Source of the DNA: Brachymonas denitrificans
Lineage (GTDB): Bacteria > Pseudomonadota > Gammaproteobacteria > Burkholderiales > Burkholderiaceae_C
Assembly: GCF_907163135.1 (NCBI RefSeq)
Contig: NZ_CAJQUA010000001.1
Location: forward strand, 1,255,001 to 1,319,000
Reading direction: 5' to 3'
Length of the DNA: 64,000 nucleotides
Each line of letters opens with the position of its first letter. The first letter of the stretch is position 1. The notes under the pieces were generated by a model that did no database searches, was not told the origin of the DNA, and saw nothing but the letters and a program-made list of their open reading frames with translations. The position numbers and the translations under genes were made by a program. Shown here piece after piece: positions 1 to 10,727 of this stretch.

Positions 1-288
1 CGCGGCAAACAGCATCCACACGCTGCGGCCGAACAGGAAGTAGCTGATGTCGGACACCCAGGCTCCAACCGGACCCAGCCAGTTATCGGTGTAGTCGCGG
101 GTGCCGGTGGTGCTCCAGGCAGGATCGGCCACATCATGGCTGATCATGGCCGCCAGCCAGAACAGCAGCAGAAGCATTCCCACGAACAGCGCACTTTCCT
201 GGCTGAAGCGACGGAACAGGGCCGGCACCAGCGGCTTCTCGACGGGAGCCGGCGCGGGAGTCTGGGAATTGCGGATCAGATAGGACAT
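1..288 (-). CDS. ftsK: DNA translocase FtsK, N-terminal part (cut by window edge)
   Basis: The first 96 residues of a protein that continues past the left edge of the window. A short proline-rich cytoplasmic start is followed by a hydrophobic segment (about residues 33-48) and a loop with DPAWSTTG, then the start of a second hydrophobic stretch. This is the pattern of the four-helix membrane domain of FtsK, which anchors the septal DNA pump that moves chromosome dimers apart at division. The position next to trxB on the opposite strand is also usual for ftsK in Burkholderiales. The motor domain is not in the window, so the call rests on the N-terminus and context. Confidence 0.75.
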   Translation of the reverse strand, partial: MSYLIRNSQTPAPAPVEKPLVPALFRRFSQESALFVGMLLLLFWLAAMISHDVADPAWSTTGTRDYTDNWLGPVGAWVSDISYFLFGRSVWMLFAA

Positions 289-302
289 GTCACTCGGAAA
301 AC

Positions 303-977
303 TCATTCAACCGTATGGGCCTGCGTGGTCAGCAGGAAGGTGCCGTCACCGCGATCCACCACGGTGCCGTCATCCTCGAAATGCTTCATCACCCGGCTCA
401 CCATCTCGCGCGAGGCGCCGACCATCTTGGCGACGTCCTGGCGCGACACCTTTTGCCTGAGAATGAGCTGACCCTCGGCATCGGGCTGGGCCATTTCGAG
501 CAGCACCGTATGCACGCGGCCATAGACATCCATCAGGGCCAGCGACTCGATCTGCTTGTCGGCGCGGCGCAGGCGGCGCACCAGGCCGCGCATCACGGCA
601 TCGGCCATGGAGGCGTTCTCGTGCAGGCAGCGCAGGAAGGTTTCGCGGTTGAGCGTGAGCACGTCGGTCTGCACTTCGGCACGCACGGTGGCGGAATGGG
701 GTTCGCCGTCGATCAGGCTCATCTCGCCGATGCAGTCGCCCACCTCGAGCGTGGCCATGATGACTTCGCGGCCGCGCGCATCCTGCGACAGCACGCGGAC
801 CTTGCCGGACAGGATCATGAACAGGGTGCCGGAAATCTTGCCCTGCTCCACGATGTTTTCACCGCGCTTGAAGCGCTTCTTGTCGACGCTGGCGTACAGA
901 ATGCTCGACTGGCCAGCGGTCAGATCGCTGAACAGCGGCACACGCCGAATCAGGTCCAGATTGGACACAATAGCCAT
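303..977 (-). CDS. Crp/Fnr-family transcriptional regulator
   Basis: A 224-residue regulator with an N-terminal cyclic-nucleotide-binding-type beta-roll (about residues 12-125, with GDCIGEMSLIDGEPHSATV as the phosphate-binding-cassette-like segment) and a C-terminal winged helix whose recognition part reads QDVAKMVGASREMVSRVM. The four cysteines of an Fnr iron-sulfur cluster are absent, so it is closer to Crp-type regulators; the ligand is unknown. The start at 977 is supported by a strong AAGGAGG box six bases upstream. Its stop lies only 14 bp before the ftsK start, so the two may be co-transcribed. It diverges from trxB across a 221-bp gap. Confidence 0.85.
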   Translation of the reverse strand: MAIVSNLDLIRRVPLFSDLTAGQSSILYASVDKKRFKRGENIVEQGKISGTLFMILSGKVRVLSQDARGREVIMATLEVGDCIGEMSLIDGEPHSATVRAEVQTDVLTLNRETFLRCLHENASMADAVMRGLVRRLRRADKQIESLALMDVYGRVHTVLLEMAQPDAEGQLILRQKVSRQDVAKMVGASREMVSRVMKHFEDDGTVVDRGDGTFLLTTQAHTVE

Positions 978-1165
978 AGCTGCACCTCCTTGCGAATAGC
1001 GACTGGCCGGATTCCCATATTCTGCACTAATAAGAAGGCGTAACCGGATGATTTTTCTATCTCGCAAAACGCGCGCCTGTCGCACCCTGCCGCAATCGCC
1101 TGCCTCGTGCGCCAGCCCCGTGATCTCCGGTGCAAGGCGCAGACAAGGGGACGCTGCTATATTAG

Positions 1166-2152
<987 letters not shown>

Positions 2153-2254
2153 TTTTCATCCGGCCAATGCGGGTGCAGATCCGAAGCCTGGCCCCGCGCT
2201 GGCACCGATGTGGCCACGACGCTGCAGGCACCGGCGGTTTTTCACCGCACGGTC

Positions 2255-2283
2255 TTTTCTGCGAGCCAGAAATCCCATATAAT
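2255..2283 (+). promoter_or_regulatory. Probable promoter for rpmB-rpmG
   Basis: In the 305-bp gap between trxB and rpmB there is a perfect TATAAT at 2278-2283, with TTTTCT at 2255-2260 exactly 17 bp upstream as a weaker -35. Transcription would start near 2290, giving a leader of about 170 nt before rpmB. A long leader is plausible for ribosomal protein genes. I see no other gene in the gap. Confidence 0.55.
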
Positions 2284-2457
2284 CCAAGGCTTTGCTGAAT
2301 CTGCTCCTTGCAGCAGGCCCGGCAAAAAAAGCAATCGACCGTCTGCAATAGCGTGCATGCAGGTTTTCTTGACCGGCATGCTCCGCAGGCGAGGTGCAGC
2401 TTCGGCCAGCGTTGTCGGGGCTGTTGATTCCAACAAACCAGTAAAGGAGTGCTCTTC

Positions 2458-2691
2458 ATGGCACGCAAATGTGAAGTTACGGGCAAGGGCCCGCAGGTGG
2501 GCAACCATGTGTCCCACGCCAACAACAAGACCAAGCGTCGTTTCCTGCCCAACCTGCAGTCCCGCCGCTTCTGGATCGAGAGCGAGAACCGCTGGGTGCG
2601 CCTGCGTGTTTCCAGCGCTGCCCTGCGCCTGATCGACAAGAATGGCATCGAATCCGTGCTCGCCGACATGCGCGCCCGCGGCCAGGCCTGA
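2458..2691 (+). CDS. rpmB: Large ribosomal subunit protein bL28
   Basis: A 77-residue basic protein beginning [16 protein letters not shown] with the [12 protein letters not shown] segment, both diagnostic of bL28, a structural protein of the 50S subunit. AAGGAG lies nine bases before the ATG. It is followed 32 bp later by rpmG, the usual partner, and both appear to be read from the promoter at 2255-2283 and stopped at the terminator at 2914. Confidence 0.97.
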   Translation: MARKCEVTGKGPQVGNHVSHANNKTKRRFLPNLQSRRFWIESENRWVRLRVSSAALRLIDKNGIESVLADMRARGQA

Positions 2692-2723
2692 TCCACTCCA
2701 TTACTGACTGAAAGGAATTCACC

Positions 2724-2894
2724 ATGGCATCCAAAGGCGGACGCGAAAAAATCAAGCTGGAATCCACGGCCGGCACGGGCCACTTCTACACCACCAGCAA
2801 GAACAAGAAAACCATGCCCGAGAAAATGTCGATCATGAAGTTCGACCCCAAGGCTCGCAAGCATGTGGAATACAAGGAAGTCAAGCTGAAGTAA
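2724..2894 (+). CDS. rpmG: Large ribosomal subunit protein bL33
   Basis: A 56-residue protein. It begins [14 protein letters not shown], contains [11 protein letters not shown], and ends in a lysine-rich tail, which is the bL33 signature (cysteine-free, zinc-independent type). AAAGGAA precedes the ATG by about seven bases. It is second in a two-gene operon with rpmB, with a strong rho-independent terminator 19 bp after the stop. Both products are in the 50S subunit. Confidence 0.96.
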   Translation: MASKGGREKIKLESTAGTGHFYTTSKNKKTMPEKMSIMKFDPKARKHVEYKEVKLK

Positions 2895-2913
2895 TTCGGC
2901 CCCTTCCCTGCAC

Positions 2914-2946
2914 AAAAACCGCCTGGCAATCGCCCGGCGGTTTTTT
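2914..2946 (+). terminator. Rho-independent terminator after rpmB-rpmG
   Basis: Stem AAACCGCC / GGCGGTTT around a 12-base loop, followed by a six-T run, 19 bp after the rpmG stop. The A-rich left flank would also let it work, more weakly, for transcripts coming from the right. Confidence 0.9.
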
Positions 2947-3018
2947 ATGCCCTGCGGCTTTGCAACGCAGGAAGAAACGGGGGGCAGTCGCTTGCGCGGC
3001 TGCCCCTTTGCGCAAGCC

Positions 3019-4299
3019 TCAGGTCTTCTGCCAGACGGCGGCGAAGAAGCCGTCGGTGCCATGCAGGTCGGGCCACATGCGCAGGTAGCGCCCCGCCTCG
3101 ACCGCGCCGCTGGCCGGGCTGCACAGTGTGGCTGCGTCCGGCACCTTGAGCTGCGTGAGCAGTTCGGCCACATTGAGCGGACGGAAAGCCGGGTTGGCCA
3201 CGCCAAAGGCATCGGCGATCACCTCGTTCTCCATCGGCAGGACGCTGCAGGTGGCATAGACCAGACGGCCGCCCGGCTTGAGCAGGCGCGCGGCGCTGGC
3301 GAGGATAGCCGTCTGTTTGAGGGCAAACTCGCGCACGGTATCAGGATCCTGGCGCCACTTGAGTGCCGGGTTGCGACGCAGCGTGCCCAGCCCCGAACAG
3401 GGAGCATCGACCAGCACGCGGTCGATCTTGCCGGCCAGACGCTTGATGCGCTCGTCACGCTCGTGCGCAATGGCCGCCGGGTGCACATTGCTCAGGCCGC
3501 TGCGCGCGAGGCGCGGCTTGAGGTTTTCCAGGCGATGGGCGGAGACGTCGAAGGCATAGAGGCGGCCGGTGTTGCGCATGCTGGCACCGATCGCCAGCGT
3601 CTTGCCGCCGGCACCGGCGCAGAAATCGACCACCATTTCGCCGCGACGGGCGTCCAGCAGCAGAGCCAGCAGCTGCGAGCCTTCGTCCTGAATCTCGATG
3701 GCACCCTGCTTAAACAGCTCCAGACGCGTGAGCGCCGGCTTGCCCTGCAGGCGCAGGCCCCAGGGGGTCCAGGGCGTTGACTGGCTCGCGAGGCCCTCGG
3801 CATTGAGCGCCTTCTGCACATCGGCACGCTTGGCCTTCAGGGTGTTCACGCGCAGGTCCAGCGGGGCCGGCTGCAAAAAGCTCTCGGCCACGGCCATGAA
3901 ACGCTCGCCCAGCTGGGCTTCCAGTTCGGTAGCCAGCCATTGCGGCAGGTTGTGCCGGTGCACCGGCAGCAGTTCGCTGTCCTGCACGGCGTCGCAGGCC
4001 TTGAGCCAGTCCTTTTCCTGCGCGCTCAGGGCGCCGGCGAGCAGGTCACGGTCGGCGGCAAAGCCGAGGATGGCGAGGCGCCGCTCCTTCGGGCCGCTGC
4101 CGCTGCGGGCCAGCATTTCGAAGCGGGCCTTGTACCGCAGCACGGCGAAGACGGTTTCTGCCAGAGTGCCGCGCTCGCGCTGGCCAAGCTGGCGGTTTTC
4201 ACGGAAATAGCGCGACACGATGGCGTCGGCAGGATGGTCGAATCGCAGGACCTGAGCCAGCAATGCGGCACAATGGTCCAGAAGGGCTTTGGGATGCAT
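3019..4299 (-). CDS. rsmB: 16S rRNA m5C methyltransferase, RsmB/NOP2 family
   Basis: A 426-residue RNA methyltransferase of the RsmB/NOP2/Sun family, which methylates a cytosine (C967 in E. coli 16S rRNA) with S-adenosylmethionine. The N-terminal 130 residues form the helical NusB-like RNA-binding region. The Rossmann-type catalytic part has VVDFCAGAGGKTLA for SAM binding and the two cysteine motifs DAPCSGLGTLRRNP (motif IV) and YATCSVLPMENE (motif VI), where the second and first cysteines respectively act in catalysis and product release. Other family members differ in target base, so the exact site is inferred. It converges with rpmG. Confidence 0.85.
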   Translation of the reverse strand: MHPKALLDHCAALLAQVLRFDHPADAIVSRYFRENRQLGQRERGTLAETVFAVLRYKARFEMLARSGSGPKERRLAILGFAADRDLLAGALSAQEKDWLKACDAVQDSELLPVHRHNLPQWLATELEAQLGERFMAVAESFLQPAPLDLRVNTLKAKRADVQKALNAEGLASQSTPWTPWGLRLQGKPALTRLELFKQGAIEIQDEGSQLLALLLDARRGEMVVDFCAGAGGKTLAIGASMRNTGRLYAFDVSAHRLENLKPRLARSGLSNVHPAAIAHERDERIKRLAGKIDRVLVDAPCSGLGTLRRNPALKWRQDPDTVREFALKQTAILASAARLLKPGGRLVYATCSVLPMENEVIADAFGVANPAFRPLNVAELLTQLKVPDAATLCSPASGAVEAGRYLRMWPDLHGTDGFFAAVWQKT

Positions 4300-4408
4300 A
4301 ACTTGCTATTTTCTCATGCCCTGCAGTGCCGCGGAATGCCCCCGGCTGATTCCCGGGCGGGCGTCTGGCTGCGGATTGCCCCCTTTCTGATCTGACGCAA
4401 GAACTGCC

Positions 4409-4774
4409 ATGCCCCACACCGCCCCCTCCTGTCCTGATGCCGCGGATTTCGCTCCTGGCCAAGCCGTGGCCGTCATCACCACCATTGACGATGGGGAGCA
4501 GGCCCGTGCGATGGCACGCGCGCTGGTGGAGCGGCGTCTTGCGGCCTGCGTGCAGATCAGCACCATCGAAAGCGTGTACCGATGGGACGGCGCGGTGGTG
4601 GCCGGACAGGAATGGCGACTGAGTTGCAAGACGCGCGGGGCCTTGTGCAGGCGACTGCAGGAGGCGATCCGCGCGCTGCACAGCTACGACGTGCCCGAGC
4701 TGCATGTGGAACGGCTGCATGCCGTCGATCCGGCCTATGCGCAGTGGCTGCAGGCGGAAACGGCTGCCGCCTGA
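4409..4774 (+). CDS. cutA: Divalent-cation tolerance protein CutA
   Basis: A 121-residue small trimeric protein of the CutA1 family. It shows AVAVITTIDDGEQARAMAR near the start, LAACVQISTIESVYRWDG in the middle and SYDVPELHVE near residue 95, all typical of the family. The family is linked to copper tolerance in E. coli, but its biochemical role is unsettled. About 16 residues are added at the N-terminus compared with the common core. It stands alone, diverging from rsmB and converging with the dioxygenase gene, whose stop is one base after its own. Confidence 0.9.
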   Translation: MPHTAPSCPDAADFAPGQAVAVITTIDDGEQARAMARALVERRLAACVQISTIESVYRWDGAVVAGQEWRLSCKTRGALCRRLQEAIRALHSYDVPELHVERLHAVDPAYAQWLQAETAAA

Positions 4775-4775
4775 T

Positions 4776-5639
4776 TCAGCGGATGGCTTCGCCCAGCGCC
4801 TTGCGCAGCGCCTCGGGCGCGCCGAACAGATAGCTGTCCATCTGCAGCGAGCCGATCTGTTCACCCGGCAGGCGCAGGGACTGGCCCGGCCCATCACCTT
4901 CGGCAGCACCCCAGGCGAACATCAGCGGCAGCAGGTGCTCATCGGTGGGATGGCTGCGTTCCGCGGAAGGTGCCCGTGCCCGGTAATCGATCAGGGCGGC
5001 GGTGTCGCCCTGCTCCAGTGTGTCGGTCATCCACTGGACGAACGCGGCCACATAGCCGGTATCGTCGCTGCCGCCGAAGAAATCGCGCAGATTGTGCGTC
5101 AGGCTGCCGGAACCGATGATGAACACGCCCTGTTCGCGCAGCGACGCCAGCATGCGGCCGAGCGCATCGGCCTTTTCGGGCGTCAGGTGGCTGGGGAAGG
5201 ACAGGTGCAGCACCGGCACATCGGCCTCGGGGTACAGGTGCATCAGCGGCACCCAAACGCCATGATCCAGGCCGGCCTCGGGTTCCAGTTGCAGCGGCAC
5301 CTGGTGCGCCGCCAGCATACCGACCAGATGGTCCAGCAATTCTTTCGGCGCGCCCGGCGCCGGATACTGCAACTGGTAGAGCGCCTCAGGAAAACCGCCG
5401 AAATCATGGATGGTGGACGGCGCAGGATGGCTGCCGGCCTGCAGGTTGCGCGTCATCCAGTGCGGCGACAGCACCAGCACCGCGCGCGGGCGCGGCAGTG
5501 TCTGCCCCAGCGTGCGCAACGCGGCACCGGCCTGTCCCGGTTCCAGTGCAAACATCGGAGAGCCGTGCGATATGAACAGCGACGGGAAGACGGCGGAGCC
5601 GGACGACAGGGAGGCAGAATCGGACATGGAGCAACTCAT
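4776..5639 (-). CDS. Class III extradiol-type dioxygenase (DODA/YgiD family)
   Basis: A 287-residue protein with the DODA/LigB fold, as in YgiD of E. coli and plant DOPA 4,5-dioxygenase, enzymes that open catechol rings using a metal bound by two histidines. FISHGSPM near the start, LSPHW at about residue 60, GLDHGVWVPL and GSGSLTHNLRDF carry the conserved histidines. The substrate is not predictable. The open frame extends to a TTG at 5666, but ATG codons at 5639 and 5627 are better candidates; none has a strong ribosome-binding site. It is 30 bp downstream of nagZ. Confidence 0.8.
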   Translation of the reverse strand: MSCSMSDSASLSSGSAVFPSLFISHGSPMFALEPGQAGAALRTLGQTLPRPRAVLVLSPHWMTRNLQAGSHPAPSTIHDFGGFPEALYQLQYPAPGAPKELLDHLVGMLAAHQVPLQLEPEAGLDHGVWVPLMHLYPEADVPVLHLSFPSHLTPEKADALGRMLASLREQGVFIIGSGSLTHNLRDFFGGSDDTGYVAAFVQWMTDTLEQGDTAALIDYRARAPSAERSHPTDEHLLPLMFAWGAAEGDGPGQSLRLPGEQIGSLQMDSYLFGAPEALRKALGEAIR

Positions 5640-5669
5640 CGCAGGCAAGGACGGGTCAGTCGCCAACGC

Positions 5670-6770
5670 TCAGTCCGCGTGCAGGGACGAAAGGGTTTCG
5701 AGCGCAGCAATATAGGCCGGCGTGCGCATCAGCACTTCCCACGGCAGTGCGGGCGACTGCGGCAGCAAGGCGCGGCGGCGCTCCTCGCTCACGTCGTTGA
5801 GCTCCCACTGGCCTTTCACCACCGCTTCGCTCACGCTGTCGAGCACCTGGTCCAGCACCTTGCCGCCGTCGAGGCTCTGGTTGCACAGCAGGGCCAGATC
5901 GCAGCCGGCGCGCAGGGCCGCCAGCACCGCCTCGGCATGGGTGAGCGACTGACCGCGGATCTGGCGTGCGCCCTGCATGCTCAAGTCGTCGCTGATGACG
6001 GCGCCATCGAAGCCGAACTGGCCGCGCAGGATGTCGTTGATCCAGCGGCTGCTGAAGCCGGCGGGCACGTCGTCCACCCTGGGATAGATCACATGGGCCG
6101 GCATCACGGCCGTCAGGGCGTTGTCGAGCCAGCCATAGGGCAGCGCATCGTCCTTGACGATGGCCTTGAGACCGCGCTTGTCGACGGGAATCGCCACATG
6201 CGAATCGGCCTTGACGTAGCCATGGCCGGGGAAATGCTTGCCGCAGTTGCCCATGCCGGCCTGCAGCAGGCCCAGCATCAAACTGCGCGCGAGCGAAGCC
6301 ACCACGCGCGGATCACTGTCCAGCGCGCGATCGCCAATCACGCTGCTCTTGCCGTAGTCCAGATCGAGCACGGGGGTGAAGCTGAAATCGATGCCGCAGG
6401 CACGCAGCTCGGAGGCCAGCACATAGCCGCAGGCGGTGGCCGCACGCTGGGCCGCCAGCGCATGCTTGCCCAGGCGTGCCCTGCCGTCCTTGCCATTGCG
6501 CCACAACTGGCCCAGGGCGCGCATCGGCGGCAGCGGCGTGAAGCCGTCGGTGCGGAAACGCTGCACGCGGCCGCCTTCATGGTCGATGGCGATCAGCAGG
6601 TCGGGCCGCAGCGCCTTGATCTCGCTGCTCAGCGCAGTGATCTGCTCGCGGTCCTGCCAGTTGCGGCCGAAATAGATCACACCGCCCACCAGCGGATGTT
6701 GCAGGCGCTTGCGATCCACGGCGGTCAGGCGGGTACCGGCGATATCGATGATCAGGGGGGCGTGGTGCAT
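5670..6770 (-). CDS. nagZ: Beta-N-acetylhexosaminidase NagZ
   Basis: A 366-residue family 3 glycoside hydrolase. It cuts GlcNAc from GlcNAc-anhydroMurNAc peptides in the cytoplasm during cell-wall recycling, and in many bacteria this influences beta-lactamase induction. The signature IDHEGGRVQRFR is at about residue 62, KHFPGHG with the catalytic-loop histidine near 178, and the nucleophile motif SDDLSM near 248. It is the last well-placed member of the long minus-strand block running from fabF, 58 bp after acpS. Confidence 0.95.
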   Translation of the reverse strand: MHHAPLIIDIAGTRLTAVDRKRLQHPLVGGVIYFGRNWQDREQITALSSEIKALRPDLLIAIDHEGGRVQRFRTDGFTPLPPMRALGQLWRNGKDGRARLGKHALAAQRAATACGYVLASELRACGIDFSFTPVLDLDYGKSSVIGDRALDSDPRVVASLARSLMLGLLQAGMGNCGKHFPGHGYVKADSHVAIPVDKRGLKAIVKDDALPYGWLDNALTAVMPAHVIYPRVDDVPAGFSSRWINDILRGQFGFDGAVISDDLSMQGARQIRGQSLTHAEAVLAALRAGCDLALLCNQSLDGGKVLDQVLDSVSEAVVKGQWELNDVSEERRRALLPQSPALPWEVLMRTPAYIAALETLSSLHAD

Positions 6771-6828
6771 GTCTGGCTGACTCTCTGGTAATCGGACTTG
6801 CGCCTATTGTGGCGCAAGGCAGAAGAAA

Positions 6829-7245
6829 TCACCGCGCCGGGGGATTGTCAGGCGCGGTTTTTTCGACGACGACAAAGCTGGCGGCGTACTCGGATTCGTC
6901 CGTGATGCTGACATGGGCCTGCAATCCCTGTGCCTCGAACCATTGCTGCAACTGGCCATGCAGCACGATGTAGGGCTGGCCGCTGGGCCGGTTGAGGATT
7001 TCGCAGCGGCGCCATGTCATGGGCATGTGCATGCCCATGCAGATGGCCTTGCTGAAGGCTTCCTTGGCGGAAAAACGCGTCGCCAGGTAGCGCACGCCGC
7101 GGTCCGGCCAGCGCGCCTGGCGCTGGTGATAGACCTGCAGTTCTGACGGGCCCAGCACGGTCTCGGCAAAGCGCTCGCCGCGCCGCTCCAGCGTGGCGCG
7201 CAGGCGGCGGATGTCGCAGATGTCGTTGCCGATGCCGTAGATCAT
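6829..7245 (-). CDS. acpS: Holo-[acyl-carrier-protein] synthase
   Basis: A 138-residue trimeric enzyme that moves the 4'-phosphopantetheine of CoA to the serine of AcpP, whose gene is at 20077 in this window. The N-terminal [11 protein letters not shown] holds the metal-binding aspartate, and [11 protein letters not shown] holds the conserved Lys-Glu pair. The start at 7245 puts it 22 bp after pdxJ, the classic pdxJ-acpS order. Upstream in-frame codons run into pdxJ and are unlikely to be used. Confidence 0.95.
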   Translation of the reverse strand: MIYGIGNDICDIRRLRATLERRGERFAETVLGPSELQVYHQRQARWPDRGVRYLATRFSAKEAFSKAICMGMHMPMTWRRCEILNRPSGQPYIVLHGQLQQWFEAQGLQAHVSITDESEYAASFVVVEKTAPDNPPAR

Positions 7246-7267
7246 GCCCCTGCCCTCTTCGCCAGTC

Positions 7268-8029
7268 TCAGCGCCCGCCTTCGCGCAGGCAGCGCAGATA
7301 GTCGCGCACGGTGGCGGCGTAGCCCAGTTCCAGCGCATCGGCGACGAGCGCATGGCCGATGGACACTTCGCTCACCCCCGGCACCTCGCGCACGAAGGCG
7401 GCCAGATTGTCGCGGTTCAGGTCGTGGCCGGCGTTGACCTGCAGGCCGGCATCGAGTGCGGCCTGTGCGGCGGCGGCAAAGCGCTGAAGTTGCGCGCCCT
7501 GCTCTGCCGTGCCCCAGGCTGCGGCATAGGGTTCGGTGTAGAGCTCGACACGGTCGGCGCCCACTTCGCGGGCGGCGGCCATGGCTGCGGCATCGGCATC
7601 CATGAACAGGCTCACGCGCACACCGAGCTGGTGGCACTCGTCGATCAGCGGGCGCAGGCGTGCGCACACGGCCGGGTCGGTCAGATCCCAGCCATGGTCG
7701 CTGGTGAACTGGTCTTCGCTGTCGGGCACAAAGGTGGCCTGGTGCGGGCGCATGTCGCGGATGAAGCCCATCAGGTTCTGCGTCGGGTTGCCCTCGATGT
7801 TGAATTCGCGCTCGGGCCAGTCGCGCATCAGCGCGGCCAGTTCGGCCACGTCGCTGGCGCGGATATGGCGCTCGTCCGGACGCGGGTGTATGGTGATGCC
7901 GTCGGCGCCCGCCTCCAGGCATAGCGTGGCCGCGCGCGTGACACTTGGAATACCCAGGTGGCGCGTGTTGCGCAGCAGCGCAACCTTGTTCACATTGACC
8001 GAGAGGCTGGTCTTGCCCGGCTGACTCAT
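7268..8029 (-). CDS. pdxJ: Pyridoxine 5'-phosphate synthase
   Basis: A 253-residue TIM-barrel enzyme that condenses 1-deoxyxylulose 5-phosphate with 3-amino-2-oxopropyl phosphate, the last ring-forming step of vitamin B6 synthesis. Family motifs visible are [15 protein letters not shown] at the N-terminus, [17 protein letters not shown] with the catalytic glutamate, and NAGHDLN. Its ATG overlaps the recO stop by four bases (ATGA), so translation is probably coupled in a recO-pdxJ-acpS unit. Confidence 0.96.
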   Translation of the reverse strand: MSQPGKTSLSVNVNKVALLRNTRHLGIPSVTRAATLCLEAGADGITIHPRPDERHIRASDVAELAALMRDWPEREFNIEGNPTQNLMGFIRDMRPHQATFVPDSEDQFTSDHGWDLTDPAVCARLRPLIDECHQLGVRVSLFMDADAAAMAAAREVGADRVELYTEPYAAAWGTAEQGAQLQRFAAAAQAALDAGLQVNAGHDLNRDNLAAFVREVPGVSEVSIGHALVADALELGYAATVRDYLRCLREGGR

Positions 8030-8796
8030 AGTTTCTGTAGCTCCATCATCATTTGACGCGTACGCAGCGTCTCGACGCCGCAATGGTAATGCAGCACGCC
8101 GCGCAATTGCTGCTTGAGGGCTTGCGCCAGCTCGCGCCGCTCCAGGCACAGGCGCAGCAGCGCATGCAGGGGCGCGGCATCGTCCATGGCCTGTTGCAGG
8201 GACAGCCAATGCTGGCCGGCCAGGGCCTGACGTGCCTCGGAGGGCTGCGCCTGGCGCAGGCCGCTTTCAGGCAGCAATACATAGCGATCGCCCGGCTGCA
8301 CCGGCATATGGGTCAGCGTCTGCACATCGAACACGGGCAGCACGCCCACTTCGCGCAACAGCGTCAGCTCGAAGGCGCGCAGCACGGCCTCCAGCACCTC
8401 GGTGGTCGCGGCAGACTCCTGCGCCAGCAGCGCCACGGCAGTGGTGTAGCCGTCGAACAGCGCTGCATGCGGATCGTCACGCGCCAGCAGGCGCATCAGC
8501 AGTTCGTTGAGGTAGTAGCCGGAGAGCAGCGCTTCGCCGGTCGGCATCACATGGCCGCCCACCCATTCGGCCGACTTGAGCGTGCCGATCTCCCCATCGC
8601 TGCTGTAGGTGACTTGCAAGGGCTGCAGGGGCAGCAACACCGGCCGGAAATTGGAACTGGGACGCTTGGCGCCCTTGGCCACCAGCGCGGTACGCCCGTG
8701 GTGGCGCGTGAAGACCTCCAGAATCAGGCTGCTCTCGCTCCAGTCATAGCGGTGCAGCACGAACGCCGGTTCGTGCGTGATGCGCTTCAGTGCCAC
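8026..8796 (-). CDS. recO: DNA repair protein RecO
   Basis: A 256-residue recombination mediator that helps load RecA on SSB-coated gaps in the RecFOR pathway. The N-terminal OB-fold part ([24 protein letters not shown]) and [16 protein letters not shown] are characteristic; the rest is the helical domain, with a reduced set of cysteines. It sits between era and pdxJ as in many betaproteobacteria, 29 bp after era and overlapping pdxJ by four bases. Confidence 0.94.
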   Translation of the reverse strand: MALKRITHEPAFVLHRYDWSESSLILEVFTRHHGRTALVAKGAKRPSSNFRPVLLPLQPLQVTYSSDGEIGTLKSAEWVGGHVMPTGEALLSGYYLNELLMRLLARDDPHAALFDGYTTAVALLAQESAATTEVLEAVLRAFELTLLREVGVLPVFDVQTLTHMPVQPGDRYVLLPESGLRQAQPSEARQALAGQHWLSLQQAMDDAAPLHALLRLCLERRELAQALKQQLRGVLHYHCGVETLRTRQMMMELQKL

Positions 8797-8825
8797 GGCA
8801 CCCTCCGCAATGCGAAGGTCACGGC

Positions 8826-9869
8826 TTATTCGTAACCGAACGAGCGCACGCGCGCTTCGTCATCGGCCCAGCCGGAGCGCACCTTGACCCAGAGTTCCAG
8901 GAACACCTTGGCGTCCATCAGCTTTTCCAGTTCCTGGCGCGCTTCCATGCCGATGCGCTTGATGCGCTCGCCCTTGTCGCCGATCACCATGGCCTTGTGG
9001 CCATCGCGCTCGACCACGATGGTGGCGGCAATGCGCACCATGCGCGAGACCTTCTTGCCCGGCTCTTCCTCGTACTTGTCGATCACCACGGTAGAGGTAT
9101 AAGGCAGCTCGTCACCGGTCAGGCGGAACAGCTTCTCGCGCACAATCTCGCTGGCCAGGAACTTTTCGCTCTTGTCGGTCAGCTCGTCGGCGCCATACCA
9201 CCAGTCCTGTTCGGGCAGGTACTTGGCGGTAATTTCCAGCAGGCGCTGGATGTCCTTGGCGTTCTTGGCCGACATCGGCACGAACTCGGCAAAGGGATGG
9301 CGTTGCTGCATATCGCGCAGCCACGGGGCAATTTCGGCACGGCGATGCACCGTATCGAGCTTGTTAGCAATCAGCAGCACCGGAACGTCGGCCGGCAGCA
9401 ACGAAAGCACCTTGGCATCGGCCAGGCTGAAATGCCCTGCCTCCACCACAAACAGCACCACGTGCACATCGGCGACGGCGCCGGTCACGGCCTTGTTGAG
9501 CGACTTGTTCAGGGCATTGCCGTGGCGCGTCTGGAAGCCGGGCGTATCGACGAACACGAACTGGTTCACGCCTTCGCTACGGATGCCGGTGATGCGGTGG
9601 CGCGTGGTCTGTGCCTTGCGCGAAGTGATACTGACCTTCTGGCCCACCAGCGCGTTCAGCAGCGTGGACTTGCCCACGTTGGGCTTGCCGACGATGGCGA
9701 CCAGGCCGCAATGCGGCGCGCCAGCCGCTTCGCTGGATGCAGCGTCAGCCGGCGCCCCGCCGGTGGCCGGTGCACGGCCCAGAATTTTCTCCAGCTGCTT
9801 GGCCACATCAGGAGCCAGCTCGCCTTTGTCATCGGAGCGGGAATCGGGAAAAACGGGATCTTGGTTCAT
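8826..9869 (-). CDS. era: GTPase Era
   Basis: A 347-residue GTPase needed for maturation of 16S rRNA and 30S assembly. The G1 motif GKPNVGKST is at about residue 61, G3 DTPGFQ at about 109, and G4 NKLD near 168; the C-terminal KH RNA-binding domain carries [15 protein letters not shown]. About 50 extra N-terminal residues, rich in Ala and Gly, precede the G domain compared with E. coli Era; this type of tail is common in Burkholderiales. The ATG overlaps the rnc stop (ATGA), so expression is coupled to RNase III. Confidence 0.96.
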   Translation of the reverse strand: MNQDPVFPDSRSDDKGELAPDVAKQLEKILGRAPATGGAPADAASSEAAGAPHCGLVAIVGKPNVGKSTLLNALVGQKVSITSRKAQTTRHRITGIRSEGVNQFVFVDTPGFQTRHGNALNKSLNKAVTGAVADVHVVLFVVEAGHFSLADAKVLSLLPADVPVLLIANKLDTVHRRAEIAPWLRDMQQRHPFAEFVPMSAKNAKDIQRLLEITAKYLPEQDWWYGADELTDKSEKFLASEIVREKLFRLTGDELPYTSTVVIDKYEEEPGKKVSRMVRIAATIVVERDGHKAMVIGDKGERIKRIGMEARQELEKLMDAKVFLELWVKVRSGWADDEARVRSFGYE

Positions 9870-10678
9870 GGCGCCTTGCGTTGCCCCGCGTTGCGGGAGC
9901 GGATGGTAAGGGTGCGGGCAACCGGCTTGCCCTGCGGATAGGCCTGCTGCAGACGTTGCAGCATCTTGCTGGCCGCGTCTTGCTCGGCGGCGCGGCGGGA
10001 AGGACCGCTGCCACGCTCGCGCAGTTGCAGCGCCTCGATCAGGCAGTCGACCACAAAGGTCTGCTGGTGTGCGGCGCCTTCGATATCGGCTACCTGGTAG
10101 CTCGGCAGTGCCATCTTGCGGCCCTGCAGCCATTCCTGCAACGCGGTCTTGGGATCCTTGCCGGCGGCAGACATGCTGCTGTTGATGTCCACGTCGGCAA
10201 ACAGGCGGTGCACCAGGGCCTGGGCCGGCGCGAAACCGGCATCGAGATAGACGGCGCCGACGACCGCCTCGAAGGCGTCAGCCAGAATGGAGGGACGCTT
10301 GAGGCCGCCGGAACGCAGTTCGCCCTCACCCAGACGCAGGCTGGCAGCCAGATCGAGCTTGAGTGCAATGCGGTGCAGGCTGTCCTGCTTGACCAGATTG
10401 GCGCGGATGCGGGACAGATCGCCTTCGGGGGCCTGTTCCAGCCGGCTGTAGAGCAGGCTGGAGATGGCCAGACCGAGCACCGAATCGCCCAGGAATTCGA
10501 GCCGCTCATTGTGGTCTGCCGAGAAGCTGCGGTGCGTCAGTGCACGCTGCAGCAGGGCCGGGTTGGCAAACGCATGGCCGATGCGTTGCGCAAGCTGGTC
10601 CAGCGGCTGGGAGGATGCGGGTGTGCCAGGCAAGGAGGTAGAACTCGTCAAGAAGGACAATCCGTGTGCGGGAAACAA
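9866..10678 (-). CDS. rnc: Ribonuclease III
   Basis: A dimeric double-strand-specific RNase that processes rRNA precursors and structured mRNAs. [13 protein letters not shown] near residue 58 is the RNase III signature with the catalytic acidic residues, and [14 protein letters not shown] supplies the second acidic cluster. The C-terminal 70 residues form a double-stranded RNA-binding domain ending in a basic tail. No ATG is available near the start; the frame opens at a TTG (10678), and other TTG codons slightly downstream are possible. It lies 49 bp after lepB and overlaps era. Confidence 0.93.
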   Translation of the reverse strand: MFPAHGLSFLTSSTSLPGTPASSQPLDQLAQRIGHAFANPALLQRALTHRSFSADHNERLEFLGDSVLGLAISSLLYSRLEQAPEGDLSRIRANLVKQDSLHRIALKLDLAASLRLGEGELRSGGLKRPSILADAFEAVVGAVYLDAGFAPAQALVHRLFADVDINSSMSAAGKDPKTALQEWLQGRKMALPSYQVADIEGAAHQQTFVVDCLIEALQLRERGSGPSRRAAEQDAASKMLQRLQQAYPQGKPVARTLTIRSRNAGQRKAP

Positions 10679-10727
10679 TACACCATTCGCCGGGTGGCCG
10701 CAATGCAGCAGCCGCCGGCCCGTGGCG

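Noticed and set aside
4704-6791. A 695-codon open frame opposite nagZ and the dioxygenase
   Set aside because: Histidine/arginine/glutamine-rich antisense reading typical of high-GC DNA; both minus-strand genes are confident.
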